64,000 nucleotides of DNA from Aphelocoma coerulescens (taxonomy: Eukaryota > Chordata > Aves > Passeriformes > Corvidae). The position numbers and the translations under genes were made by a program. Below, one piece after another: positions 19,701 through 27,799 of the stretch. The notes beneath the pieces are model-generated. The model did no database searches, had not been told where the DNA came from, and saw nothing but the letters and a program-made list of their open reading frames with translations. The stretch covers positions 14,688,001-14,752,000 of the forward strand of contig NC_091017.1 of the NCBI RefSeq assembly GCF_041296385.1, read 5' to 3'. Each line of letters opens with the position of its first letter. Within the stretch, counting starts at the first letter, position 1.

Positions 19701-21739
19701 GCCCAAAGTCCTAGAAACAGTGAAGCCAAAAGCCATCAAAAGGACAGAAAGACAAAAAAGACCCACAGACAGGAAAGACCTGAAGCCGGCACCTCACAAG
19801 CTCTCTGAGAAGCCAAAGGACAAGGGCTCCCAGCAGGCCAACGCCAAAGGCTTTCTGGAGCCCCGGCCCCTGGGAGCTGGCCAGGAACGTGACGCTCTCA
19901 TCCCCAGCAGGCACAGGCCTGGCAATTTGCACAAGGAGAAAGTGCCCTTGCCTCCTGGGGAGAAGAAGTTGTTCTCGCCTGCAAGGAAGCCGGACTGGAA
20001 GAGGAAAGCCATGAAGAGTCCTGAGGAGCCCCCTGGAAAGAAGAAGGTGAGAGGGGCAGGGGGAGGTGGGTTTGGACAATGACCAAGGTGGTGTTTGGAA
20101 AACCCATGTGGAGTTTCCACTTCATAGGTTGGCAGTAGAGCCATGATCCTTCTCTAATGGTGTTACCAAACTTCTAAGGGGTGTGTTCCCACCGCTGTTT
20201 CCAATTGGTCACAGATCCCCTCCTGAGCAAATGGAAAGCCCTGTAAGCTGTCTAACATGCTCTGGTGTTTTGGGGCTTTTCTTGGAATCCTAGTTTCCTG
20301 CAAGAAGAAATCCCCAGCCCTCCTCTGTCAGAGGAGGTTTTGGCAGCAGGCTGTGGCAGCTTGTGGCTGACCAGCCCCCGCCAGCACTGCTGGGTTTCTC
20401 TGGGTTTCAGCCCAAGCAGAGCTTTGTAGGGTGGCGGTGCCCCCTTCCTGTGCCCCCCATTACAAGCAGTGTGGTACTGAGGCACTTGGCACATGGATAA
20501 ATGGGCAAAAAGCTTGCTTGGGTTTCCTTGGAGCTGCTGTGATGCCAGCAGTGATGCCTGAGAGGTGGCTGGGTGCACTCAGGGGCTTTCCAGGGAGCCC
20601 TTTGCAGAGTCCCTCAGCCATTGCAGTGGCTTTCCCTTGAATTCCAAGAGAGCCCTTCATTTAACTGAGCAGGTCGATGCTCCCAAGTGTTTTTTGGGAA
20701 GCTGACTCCCAAAGGGGCCTGGGTCAGCTGCAGCAAGAGTTGTCTGCAGGCTTCATGGTGAATGGGCACTGCCTGTGGACTCCCTGACTGCAGGAAATCC
20801 CAAGTCAGAGCCTGTATCCCAGACGGGAGTGCAGCCTGGAAGGAGAACTCATTGAGAGCAGCACTGCTGAGAAGCTGCTCCATGGTTCCATGTTTCTCTG
20901 CACTCTGGGAGAGAGGCAGAAACCAGCAGGCACACTGTGGGTAATGCCAAGAGATAAGGGCACTTTCTTTTACATTTTCTTGGCTTGTAGCAAACGGTTC
21001 TGAAGTTTCTCCTTCAGCTGAGCTGATGATTTGCACACTTGATGCTGCACAATCGATGTTATAAAATCTGTAAAAATCTTTCAGTGATTGGCTCTCTGCC
21101 TTAATGGTTCCCGTGCTTCTGGAAGACAATGGCAGCAATTTTCACTGACTGTTTAAATTTCACCCCTCTCAGATTCTTGTCAATACAATCAGAACCCCCT
21201 GCACATCTGGGGGATCTCAGGGATCTCACTCTCCTGTGACTGGAGTTTTTCCTTCCCTTCGATAAGGGGTGTCACAAAGCACAATTGCTTACCGTTCTTG
21301 ACTGTGCCCCAAGGCATCTGAATAAGTTTCTGTACCATTCAGACTGAGTAGGAGGAAAAAAGCCCATCCAGGACAGATGGAATGCTTGTTTTCAGCAATG
21401 GAAGGGCCTTACTTTAGATTACAGTTTGCATCGAGAGGTTTAGCAGTTCCATCCCTGCCACTGGAAAGCAATTAATGTATGCAAGCAAGATAGGTAAAAT
21501 GTCATTTTAGGTTTACTTGTCAGTGAGCCTGAAAGCTCTATCTGCTGTGCTTGGGTTTCCACTTTGTGAGTTCCAGTATCTTATTTTTTCTGTTTTCAAC
21601 CAGAATCTGTAAAACTGAGCTGTATTGGTCTGTACTTTGTGTGAACTTTCAAGACATGAGTGATTTTTTTTCCTCCTTTTTTCTTTCTTCCTGTTAGAGG
21701 GAAGACAAGGGGGATACTCCCAGGAAGAAAAAGGAATGA
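13745..21739 (+). CDS. AFF1-like: AFF1-like (AF4/FMR2 family) truncated gene, copy 1, spliced
   Basis: Gene-level entry; the exons are listed separately. The best in-frame model joins 13745-13779, 15732-15852, 16474-16785, (17880-17981), 18320-18364, (18870-18914), 19062-19148, 19375-20046 and 21698-21739. All junctions are GT/AG and every exon after the second is a multiple of three in phase 0. The product is about 440-490 residues, against roughly 1,200 for vertebrate AFF1. AFF1 and AFF4 are nuclear scaffolds of the super elongation complex. Their N-terminus binds cyclin T1/CDK9, a central motif binds AF9/ENL, and the C-terminal homology domain dimerises. This copy keeps the N-terminal homology segment and a basic central region, then stops. 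I infer a nuclear protein able to bind P-TEFb but lacking the other scaffold functions. A transcribed pseudogene is the alternative. AFF membership is secure; AFF1 over its paralogues is likely, not proven. Confidence 0.75.
13780..15731 (+). other. Intron 1 (coding), copy 1
   Basis: 1.95-kb intron with GTAGGA donor and a CTTTCT-rich acceptor. Nothing else is recognised in it. Confidence 0.7.
15698..15728. repeat. CTTTCT hexanucleotide tract at the exon 2 acceptor
   Basis: About five CTTTCT units form the polypyrimidine tract of the exon 2 acceptor. Copies are at 39618 and 63536. Confidence 0.9.
15732..15852 (+). CDS. AFF1-like: AFF1-like exon 2, N-terminal homology segment, copy 1
   Basis: 121 bp; the first base completes a codon and forty full codons follow, ending in phase 0 at donor AAA/GTAATG. 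The acceptor lies behind a CTTTCT repeat tract. The peptide contains NNRDLLRILERDRRRRQ and then TPLFAKPYK. These match the AFF1/AFF4 start (DRNxLRxxExERRNQE, then PLFxEPYK) in order and spacing. In AFF4 the Pro-Leu-Phe residues at 33-35 sit on the cyclin T1 surface, and they are kept here. This is the strongest single piece of evidence for family membership. Confidence 0.9.
15896..16427 (+). repeat. 177-bp intronic minisatellite, 3 units, copy 1
   Basis: Three near-perfect units starting at 15896, 16073 and 16250; the last is 178 bp. It lies in intron 2, 44 bases past the donor. Because 177 is divisible by three, the array stays open in several frames on both strands and creates spurious frames of up to 287 codons. 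Confidence 0.97.
16474..16785 (+). CDS. AFF1-like: AFF1-like exon 3, P-TEFb-binding helix and Ser/Pro-rich stretch, copy 1
   Basis: 312 bp, 104 codons, phase 0 at both ends; acceptor CTGCAG, donor AGG/GTGAGT. It opens TDKEDELSRRVKKVLGDWD, which lines up with the AFF helix that continues the cyclin T1 contact (KxDxLSxRIQxMLGNYD). Hydrophobic positions are conserved, with Val for Ile/Met and Trp for Tyr. After that it becomes basic (PRKSKSQSHTRRHRR) and then Ser/Pro/Glu-rich, typical of the disordered AFF body. A longer open frame runs past the donor to 17148 but loses all family resemblance, so the donor at 16786 is preferred. Confidence 0.88.
16786..17879 (+). other. Intron after exon 3, copy 1
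   Basis: The sequence after the GTGAGT donor loses all AFF similarity although it stays open for about 120 codons. I saw no exon for the missing ALF segment. Confidence 0.6.
17880..17981 (+). CDS. AFF1-like: Possible AFF1-like exon with microsatellite-derived end, copy 1
   Basis: 102 bp in phase 0 between acceptor AATGCAG and donor-like ACA/GTAATG, the same donor hexamer as exon 2. It includes VPLKAKLGCLKAKFHKGS, which loosely resembles the KAKLTKLKxPS stretch that begins the AFF ALF segment. The last eight or so codons run into an ATA-type microsatellite, giving repeated Ile. The frame is compatible with the exons on either side. The rest of the ALF segment, including its SWPPPLTAI-type motif, was not found. 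It could equally be a dead exon. Confidence 0.35.
17960..18022. repeat. ATA / TAG trinucleotide tract
   Basis: ATAATA..., then TAGCAGTAG... repeats, overlapping the possible exon end at 17981. The copy-2 version is at 41880-41942. Confidence 0.85.
18320..18364 (+). CDS. AFF1-like: AFF1-like short exon (45 bp), copy 1
   Basis: 45 bp, 15 codons, phase 0 at both ends, between TTTCAG and AAG/GTTGGT. It encodes EKKPIEVPSTENTWK. The Pro...Pro-Ser-Thr-x-Asn-x-Trp pattern faintly resembles the PEPPxTNKWQL segment of AFF proteins, but this is weak. The exon and about 190 bp around it are duplicated 550 bp downstream (18755-18945), which confirms its boundaries because the duplicate has the same exon length. 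Confidence 0.5.
18870..18914 (+). CDS. AFF1-like: Diverged duplicate of the 45-bp exon, copy 1
   Basis: 45 bp between CTCAG and GAG/GTAGGT, in phase 0 and open. Its flanks match those of exon 18320-18364: a start like TGCAGGACA upstream and the stretch GTGCTCTTCAATAA downstream of the donor. The peptide has become hydrophobic (PIVHIYVQSIEGILE) and no longer resembles AFF. It is either an extra cassette exon or a skipped relic. Confidence 0.35.
19062..19148 (+). CDS. AFF1-like: AFF1-like exon (87 bp), copy 1
   Basis: 87 bp between TTTCCAG and AAG/GTAAGC, in phase 0 relative to both neighbours. The phase-0 peptide (KMRNSLSLLLPPLQT...) is hydrophobic and unlike AFF. Shifted by two bases the exon reads NEELTVTSPATSSDASEKRD, a Ser/Glu-rich peptide much more typical of the AFF middle region. 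That suggests the original frame was different and that this copy is frame-altered, or that a neighbouring splice site is misplaced. The exon boundaries are good; the frame is uncertain. Confidence 0.5.
19375..20046 (+). CDS. AFF1-like: AFF1-like large basic exon with 11-residue repeats, copy 1
   Basis: 672 bp, 224 codons, phase 0 at both ends; acceptor CCTAG, donor AAG/GTGAGA. It begins with four tandem 11-residue units of the VAKEFQKSFGQ type (19396-19527). The rest is rich in Lys, Arg and Pro. Near the end, HKEKVPLPPGEKKLFSP lines up with the AFF1 segment of form DRLPLPLRDTKLLSP, and EEPPGKKK lines up with the AFF1 PPGK stretch. Between these two landmarks AFF1/AFF4 carry the AF9/ENL-binding motif (VKIxLxLLxRIP); here the interval reads ARKPDWKRKAMKSP, so the motif is missing. 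WKRKAMK and PGKKK look like nuclear localisation clusters. Confidence 0.8.
19396..19527 (+). repeat. 33-bp coding minisatellite, four 11-codon units, copy 1
   Basis: Units at 19396, 19429, 19462 and 19495 encode VAREFQKSFGQ, VAKEFQKSFGQ, VAKTSPRSCGQ and a decayed VAKASLEGHVT. The first two are nearly identical and the third and fourth progressively diverge. The core DNA motif is GGCCAAGTGGCCAAG. It recurs at 43316-43447. Confidence 0.92.
20047..21697 (+). other. Intron after the large exon, copy 1
   Basis: 1.65-kb intron, donor GTGAGA, T/C-rich acceptor. AFF1 carries further coding sequence around this point, but I found none here. Confidence 0.6.
21698..21739 (+). CDS. AFF1-like: AFF1-like last in-frame exon with stop, copy 1
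   Basis: Acceptor CTGTTAG behind a long T/C tract. Phase 0 from the previous exon gives REDKGDTPRKKKE and then TGA at 21737-21739. The REDK...RKKK pattern continues the AFF1 PPGK...RKAEDKQ...GKK segment, so the exon is homologous, and the stop falls inside what is coding sequence in AFF1. An AATAAA lies at 21785-21790, so a short terminal exon is plausible. A donor-like GTGAGT at 21796 would instead extend it as a 98-bp exon downstream of the stop. Confidence 0.65.
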   Translation, partial: REDKGDTPRKKKE

Positions 21740-21784
21740 AAACACCCAACAAAATAATTTCAGCCTTCAGCAAACAAAGGCCCC

Positions 21785-21790
21785 AATAAA
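21785..21790 (+). terminator. Candidate poly(A) signal after the TGA, copy 1
   Basis: AATAAA 45 bases after the in-frame TGA at 21737-21739. If used, it ends a short AFF1-like transcript here. It recurs at 45705-45710. Confidence 0.4.
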
Positions 21791-21795
21791 CTGAA

Positions 21796-22830
21796 GTGAG
21801 TATGCAGTGGTAGGATGTCAGAAAGAAGTGTAAATCTTAGTTTTTGTTCAGAAGGGTGAGACCCAGAACCCTATCTCCTGTCCTGGCACTCGAGAGTTTG
21901 CTTGGAACATCGTGTGCCTTCTGCAACTCCAGATGCTGCAGACTGGCCTTACCAGGCTGGAAGCACCCGGTGCAGAAAGCAGCTCTGTAGGTGTGGGTGG
22001 GTAAGGGCAGGGAGTCTTTCCCTTCTGACATCCTCTTAAAGCACAGAGGTGTTGGGGCTGACGTTTGGCTGGGGGAAGGGATGTTCCCATTGCGGTAGGA
22101 ATGGAAGAGCTTTAATTCTGGAGTTCCTTCCTGCCTTTTTTCAGGGAAAATGAGCAGCTGCCTTAGTCATGTGCTGGCTTCTGGGGTGGGAAGGGTAGGA
22201 GGTGTTTTTGGGGAGAGAGGGCTCTGGATCAGGTGGGGGATAGTGCTGTGCTCCGTGTCAAACCGTGCTCTGTGCAGCATCAGCTGTGCCAAGGCAGAGC
22301 AGCTGGAGAGCACGTGGGCAGTGAATAGGGACCAAAGCACTGGAAAAGTGGGTGCTGAAAGAGGGGAGAGGACTGTCCCACGAACAGCAGAGTCAGGCAA
22401 GAGGTGCAGCCTCACACCCGAGCCTTCCCACTGGGTTTAACTTCATTGCCTCTTCTGATGCTGCAGCCCATGGGCTGGGATTCGCTGTTGGTGTGTTCTT
22501 GGAAACTTTGAGAAGCTGACTAAAAATGGTGTCAGTGAGCAGTGGTGAAACAAGGCTGAGAGCTCTTTGGTGCTGCTTCTTGCTGCCAGAGTTCCCTGGC
22601 CATCCTGATTTCAGATGACCAGAAATCTGCTAGGCCACTCTGTTAGTGAATGTGAAAGTCTCTGCCAATTAAAAGTCTCTCTCGCTTGAAGCCTCTCAGC
22701 TTTGGAAGTGTTGCCTACTTGAGGCACTGGCAAGAACTGGCCAGTTCAGGATGTAGCCAAGTTTGTCAGAAATCCCTACGGTGTGTGTGCATCATATTCA
22801 TGAATTTGCTTCTCTTGTCCTGACCATCAG
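21796..22830 (+). other. Spacer between the two exon groups, copy 1
   Basis: Follows the TGA and AATAAA. A phase-converting exon would have to lie here for the downstream AFF1 frame to be used. I found no candidate with both splice sites and AFF similarity. Confidence 0.5.
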
Positions 22831-23064
22831 AAGCTTCATTCCAAACCGAGAGGAAAACTGTGGTGCTGCCACCACTGCCGGCCATGACTGCTGCACAACG
22901 GGCACCAAACTCGACCACGACGGCTCAAAAGAGCCCCAGAACCGAGAGTGACGACCTGGACCTGCCTGCCATGGATAACCCTGCCAGGAACCAGGATCCT
23001 TTGTTTGCCACGCTCAGGAAAGTGGAGAAAGATCCCGAGGAACTATCCCAGGGCATCAACACTG
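22831..23064 (+). pseudogene. AFF1-like: Downstream AFF1-like exon, not reachable in frame, copy 1
   Basis: Acceptor ACCATCAG, donor ACTG/GTATCC. The AFF1-like frame starts with two bases of a split codon, then runs ASFQTERKTVVLPPLPAM. This resembles the AFF1 SKKExLPPPP segment and continues Ser/Thr/Lys-rich. The donor leaves one base, which fits the next exon exactly. However, every upstream exon ends in phase 0 or beyond a stop, so this frame cannot be entered by the splices I can see. Splicing from 20046 would hit a stop within about 20 codons. Unspliced, the frame stays open to TAA at 23142, with an AATAAA at 23338-23343. Confidence 0.5.
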
Positions 23065-23483
23065 GTATCCAGGAGAGCTGGCGGGAGGTTTCCTGCAACC
23101 CACGCGTGCTGTGTGGTTCTCTTCAGAAACGCCCTCTCACCTAAGTGACCACTTCTGGTTGTGGGCAACTGCAGATACAAGCCTGGTGGGAGGAGGAGTA
23201 CGTTTATAATAAGAAAGGGTGGTTTGCTTAAAATGAAGAAACAACAAAGCTGTGGGTTTGGCTGCAACCTGGGCCTAAGGTTTTATAGCTTTTTTTACAA
23301 ACTTGCTCATGACCCTTGCAGCTTTGCATTCCCTGGTAATAAAATTGGATTACTTGGCTGTTTGCTGATGGCTCGGGGTGCGGGGTCTAGGGCGTTGGGG
23401 GGTGTGTGTTAGGCCAGCCTGTGCACACTGTAGTAGCTGCCTTCTCACTGCTTGCTTTTTCCTGACAATTTTCCTGCTTGCAG

Positions 23484-23581
23484 CCCTCACAGCTCTTTCA
23501 GCCACTGAGCGAGGAAACCTGCTGCTGGATTTCTCCGCGCTTGGGAAAAGTGTAATGGTGCAAAGCATTGTGAGCTGCCAG
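23484..23581 (+). pseudogene. AFF1-like: Downstream exon following 22831-23064, copy 1
   Basis: 98 bp between CTTGCAG and CAG/GTGAGA. Joined to the previous exon it forms an Ala codon across the junction and reads ALTALSATERGNLLLDFSAL, open throughout and ending in phase 0. I see no clear AFF similarity in this piece. It is placed by its good splice sites, its position and its exact phase fit on both sides. Confidence 0.4.
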
Positions 23582-23768
23582 GTGAGAAGCCAAGGTTCCA
23601 TTTCCATTGTCGGAGGGATTGCTGGGGAAGAAGGCAAGAGGGGGAGAGCCTGGAGAAGAGACTGTGCCTGGGACCAATGAACATTTTCTCTGGAAACTTA
23701 GGAGAGCCAGGCTTTGGAATGGCTTTAGGCATCTCTCTCTGACCAGCTTGTTCTCTGTGGTTTTTCAG

Positions 23769-23849
23769 GGATCTGCAGGGGATGACAGGAATCCTTTCCC
23801 AGTGACTTTGCTGCCAAATGAAGACAAGACAAGAAGACCTCAAGTCTGA
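23769..23849 (+). pseudogene. AFF1-like: Downstream AFF1-like exon ending in PQV-stop, copy 1
   Basis: Acceptor TTTTTCAG, phase 0, encoding GSAGDDRNPFPVTLLPNEDK and then TRRPQV and TGA (23847-23849). In AFF1 the matching segment has the pattern G-x-x-G-D-x-x-NPFPV-x-x-LPN...PQVKFD and leads into the C-terminal homology domain. Here a stop replaces the KFD step precisely where that domain would begin. The match is specific enough to identify AFF1 over its paralogues. A hairpin (23870-23907) follows 20 bases after the stop. Confidence 0.65.
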
Positions 23850-23869
23850 ACAGTAAGTGTTTGTTTTAC

Positions 23870-23907
23870 AGCCCTGCCTGGAGTTTCTGCAGCCACCAGG
23901 CAGGGCT
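23870..23907. other. Perfect 12-bp inverted repeat (hairpin), copy 2
   Basis: Same arms, directly after GTAAGTGTTTGTTTTAC, a donor/acceptor-like stretch too short to be an intron. Confidence 0.75.
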
Positions 23908-24492
23908 GGCCCTGCAGCCACCCTGGCTTCTGCTTCCTCATGAGCACCTCCTTTAGGAGAAAGGAGAGAGATTGGGGAGAGCTGCCCTGTGAGGGCAGCA
24001 CCTGCTAAGTAGCTTGGCTACAGCTGGGCAGCACTTGAATTTTTGACTCCTTGCTGGGCCTGTGACCAGTATTGGCCAACAGAAATTCCTCGAGTTGCTG
24101 CCACATTTTTTATTGTACATCTTAGTCATTACAAATGTTGTGTTGTCCTGTGGTGCAAGCAGTGGGGAATACTCAGAAGCTGTAACCTGCCATCCCACGG
24201 GGCCTTTGCAGTGTCATTTTCCATAAAACACAAAGCTCTGTGAGCCCCTCTGGGCAAAGGGATGCATTGCCTTGATCTGCTGGCAAGCTTGCAAAAGAAA
24301 ATGAGCACGATGTGCCTGGCTGAAGGGCTGGGAGGCTGTAAAAACCCTCTCCCTAAAGCGGCACCTGCTGAAAGCCAAAAGGCTTTGCAGGTCCTCTTGG
24401 AGCCAAGTGACTGCAGTCATTGACTGGACTCTGCCAGTGTGCCTGTTGGATGAGTCCAACCAAATGTTTTCTCTTCCCTCCCTTTGTCCCAG

Positions 24493-25789
24493 ACCTTTCT
24501 GCTGGACAAAGCCAAGTGACGTGACCAAGAGCCGGACTGACCTCGTGCACCGAATGAGACCGAATTTACAGTGACCCAGACTGGAATCCAGTGTGCCTTG
24601 ACTGGGTCTCCAGGATGTAAATAGTTCCAAGTTCTCTGTTCTTTTGAAGCCTTACAAACAGTTCTGTTTTGTTTTTATTGTTCAATGCAAAGATCTGCAT
24701 ATTATTTTTGTTTGAAATACAGTTGTAAGTTATTTTGGTTACCTTTGGGAAACTTTGTGGTTTTTGAGGGTAATGCTTTTCTGCCTTGCAAAAGAAGAGA
24801 TGGAGGGGGGTACCTGCCTTTAAAAAGACCACGTGAAATTTTTGGAAAGGCTGGTTATTTACTTTAAAAATAATGATTGGAACAAAACTGTTAGCACTTT
24901 CTGCTTAAAATCTGAGCCCAAAGAAAGGTTGGTGAGTTATGCTGTGGTCTGCACTTCATTAGAATGGCCTAAGCATGGCAGAATTGGGTCTGTTGGCAAA
25001 CAACCGCAAAGTCAGAACAGAAAACGGGACTGTTTGGGAAACAACTCCTTCTCACACACTCAGCTGTGGTAAATGCAGAGATAGTTGTGACTGGAGTGAA
25101 AGGAGCTGGTGCTGACTCCAGCTGTGCACAGCTGTAATTAGCAGCCCTCACTCTGCCCTGAGCCAGTCATACAGTGCCATGCACGAGTGATCCCTACATT
25201 GTCCCTTCCTGGTGCAGTATCTGGCATCTGCTGACTGAGATGCCATCATCTAATGTAGCTTCACTTTGGAATTTACTAGGAAAACAAACAAAAACAGAGC
25301 AAATGCTCATAAGCTCTGCTCAGTTTTGGCCTGTTAAGAACACCGATCCAAAGGCAGCAGTTTTGTGTAAACAGAAATGATGAAAAGTCAGCTTTGCTGA
25401 GGAGTCCCAGATGCAGATTTCCTGTACAGCAGCACAGCTCCTACTGGCACAGGACATGAGTTCCTATTTGCCTGTGACTGATTTGCAAACACCTGCTGAG
25501 AACAAGCTGAGTAACCACACTTGGCTCTTCAAAAAGTCCAACAACGTGATATGTGTAGCAGTGTTAACAGCCAGGCCACAGCATGTCACACGTTGAATTG
25601 TCCTCGCAGCCCTCGAAGAAATCAGTTAAACTGCTTAAACTTAGCGAACCCTAAAGGAAAATGCTTTAATGCTGAAGCTTTAAAAGTATCCATTTTCACC
25701 AAAATGCCATCAAAGAATCCCAATCCAAAACAAACCACGAGCATTTGGTTTTAAAGTAGTCTAAATAAAAACTTTTTGAGCAAGCAGAA
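24493..25789 (+). pseudogene. AFF1-like: Probable last exon and 3' UTR of AFF1-like copy 1 gene
   Basis: Same as 624-1920: the TDLVH-containing frame stops at 24572-24574 and AATAAA is at 25764-25769. It sits 640 bp downstream of the PQV-stop of the copy-1 gene, so it is the natural 3' end of that gene if the transcript runs through. Confidence 0.45.
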
Positions 25790-27310
25790 GGGAAAGATTT
25801 ATTAAGTAGCTAAGCAGCACTTCATTTGTAATAGTGGTTGAGTGTACACATGCAGTAAGTGAAAGGAGCTAAACCTTAGTCTCCCAAATGGTGTCCTGCA
25901 AGTTAGAGAAAATCCCTTTTCTTTCAGTAAGTAAGTAAAACAAGCAAAATACTTTGCTTGTAGATTATTCAAGTGTTTCCCCCAGCATCTGGAAAAAATA
26001 AGCTCCCTTTTTAAATGTATTTTCCCGTATTTTGATGTTATTATCAAGCAAACAAATAGGCTCTTATTGTACAATATGGGAAAGCAGTCAATTATTCTGA
26101 AGTGCTAGAATCCATTTAAGAATGTTTGAAAGCATTTAAAGCATCGACATACTATTTTTCTAGTGTGGCTTTACAATAGTTTTAATTCTCACTGACTGTG
26201 TGCCATGCTTTCCTTGCAGACAACTGCAATTACAGCTTTACCTGTGAGAGCCTCCTGTCCTTATGGCTGGGATCCTCATTAAGATTTGAGACAACACTCT
26301 CTGCCACCTTAAAAAATACACCCAAACACATAGAAAGCCCCAACAAACCAGAACCCCCCTCGTGCACATTTACTATAAGCACCAAGTTTTCCATTTGGAA
26401 AGCACCAAGTATCAGATTCATCCAGACAGAGGTCCCAGGTCTGCTGTGAAATACATCTTAATTCAAGTCAATGGCAGAAAGAGGCACTTGGGGAAAGGAT
26501 TCATCTTTTCTTAAGGCAGACTGCTGGAGTAGAGCAGATACAGTATGTTCTAAAAGAGCTTGTTTCTTCTTAGTGTCAATGCAGAAAGGCTATTGCATTT
26601 ATCTAACAAAACACAGGTCTAATTCACGCAAAAACTCCACTTCAGGAGACCCAGAAAGAGGCACGGGGAATTCTAATTAATCTGACTTTTCTCTCCTTTT
26701 ATTTCATAGAAATATATATATATGTAAATATATATGTTATATATATATACATCAATCACTTTTTTTTTAAGTTGCAAGAAAATCAAGTCTAATTTCTTAC
26801 GTTTTTCCCTATGCAAAAAGGCCCTCCGGATCTAAAAATGCCTGCCATCCCATGCATGCTTTGTTGACATACCAGGATCTTGAATCTGGGTGAGTCAGCC
26901 AGGCATCCATCCCAGACATCCATCCCTGTTCCTGATGGTCTGGCTGTACTTGGGCACTGCACCAGGGCAAAGGAACACCTCAGTGTTGCAGCTGAAGGAG
27001 ACACAGAGATTCTGAACTGGATCCACCATCACTCACCCATAGATTTCAGATCCTGGTAAAGCGGATTAACACATTTACATTACACCAGTCAATCTAAAAT
27101 TATTAAATCAGGTTGTTACCACGCTGTTCTCAAAAATTCTCAGGAGAGGAATTACCTAACTTTAGGCATATTTCTTTTTGTATGTAAAGACAGTGTGTTC
27201 CATGACCACCACTACTGTTTGATCATGGGTTTTAGTCTTACCTTCTGTTACAATTCATCCTGAATGGTGGCTCTTACAGTGCAGCTCTTTCTAAGGAAGT
27301 TCCCTTCTCT

Positions 27311-27325
27311 TCACTAGAGGGCAGC
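27311..27325 (+). promoter_or_regulatory. CTCF-like site, copy 2
   Basis: Unchanged counterpart of 3442-3456. Confidence 0.45.
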
Positions 27326-27418
27326 CCATAACCCCTTATAAGCAACTACCAGCCTGATAACATTACAGCAAGCAAAATAAAGTTCTTTAAGGACAGCTGA
27401 GTTTTAGACTGATAAATT

Positions 27419-27799
27419 GTAGATACAAAAATGCTGCTAGCAAGGATTTTCTTGCTATTTTCTAAGTCCGTGAGAGACTTTTCTCTCTCACAGAAGAGGT
27501 GGCAGGGAATGTAAACAACCAAGCCACCTGCAACCTTGAGAAGTCTTGTTTATGGTATAGTAGAAAAATATTTTGGCAATGGATGTTTTAGGATTTTAGC
27601 CAACCACCCCCAAGGGGTGGCTGATCCTTTGTCCAATTAGACTATAAAGAAAAAGTCTATAAAAGAGTTTGTAAAATAATTAAATAGATCAATCTTGCTG
27701 CACAATTCCTGCCTGCTGGATCATCTCTCCTCCTCCTCCCTATGGCTGCAGGACATGGTGATATACCCTAGGGCCCAGGCCTGTGGTAATAATAAATCA
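27419..27799 (+). mobile_element. Endogenous-retrovirus LTR-like block, copy 2
   Basis: Counterpart of 3550-3930, duplicated with the unit and not an independent insertion. Confidence 0.5.

Larger units (their letters stand above)
1..23869 (+). repeat. Tandem segmental duplication, unit copy 1
   Basis: First of three head-to-tail copies of a ~23.9 kb unit. Position 1 matches 23870 and 47790, and the match continues without interruption. The unit holds the 3' end of one AFF1-like gene copy, an intergenic block rich in transposon remnants, a CpG-rich probable promoter and the exons of the next AFF1-like copy. Copy 1 differs from copies 2 and 3 by having three rather than four 50-bp minisatellite units at 10947, a shorter A-run near 8258, and a few substitutions (for example near 13346, 13382 and 22382). 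The unit boundary is arbitrary because no non-repeat flank is visible. Confidence 0.98.

Noticed and set aside
20614..21138. 174-codon minus-strand frame
   Set aside because: It lies in the intron after the large exon and has no recognisable domain, no splice context and no conservation signal beyond copy identity.
23853..23871. GTAAGT...TTTTACAG as an intron
   Set aside because: At 19 bases it is far below the minimum length a spliceosome can remove; probably chance or a deletion scar.
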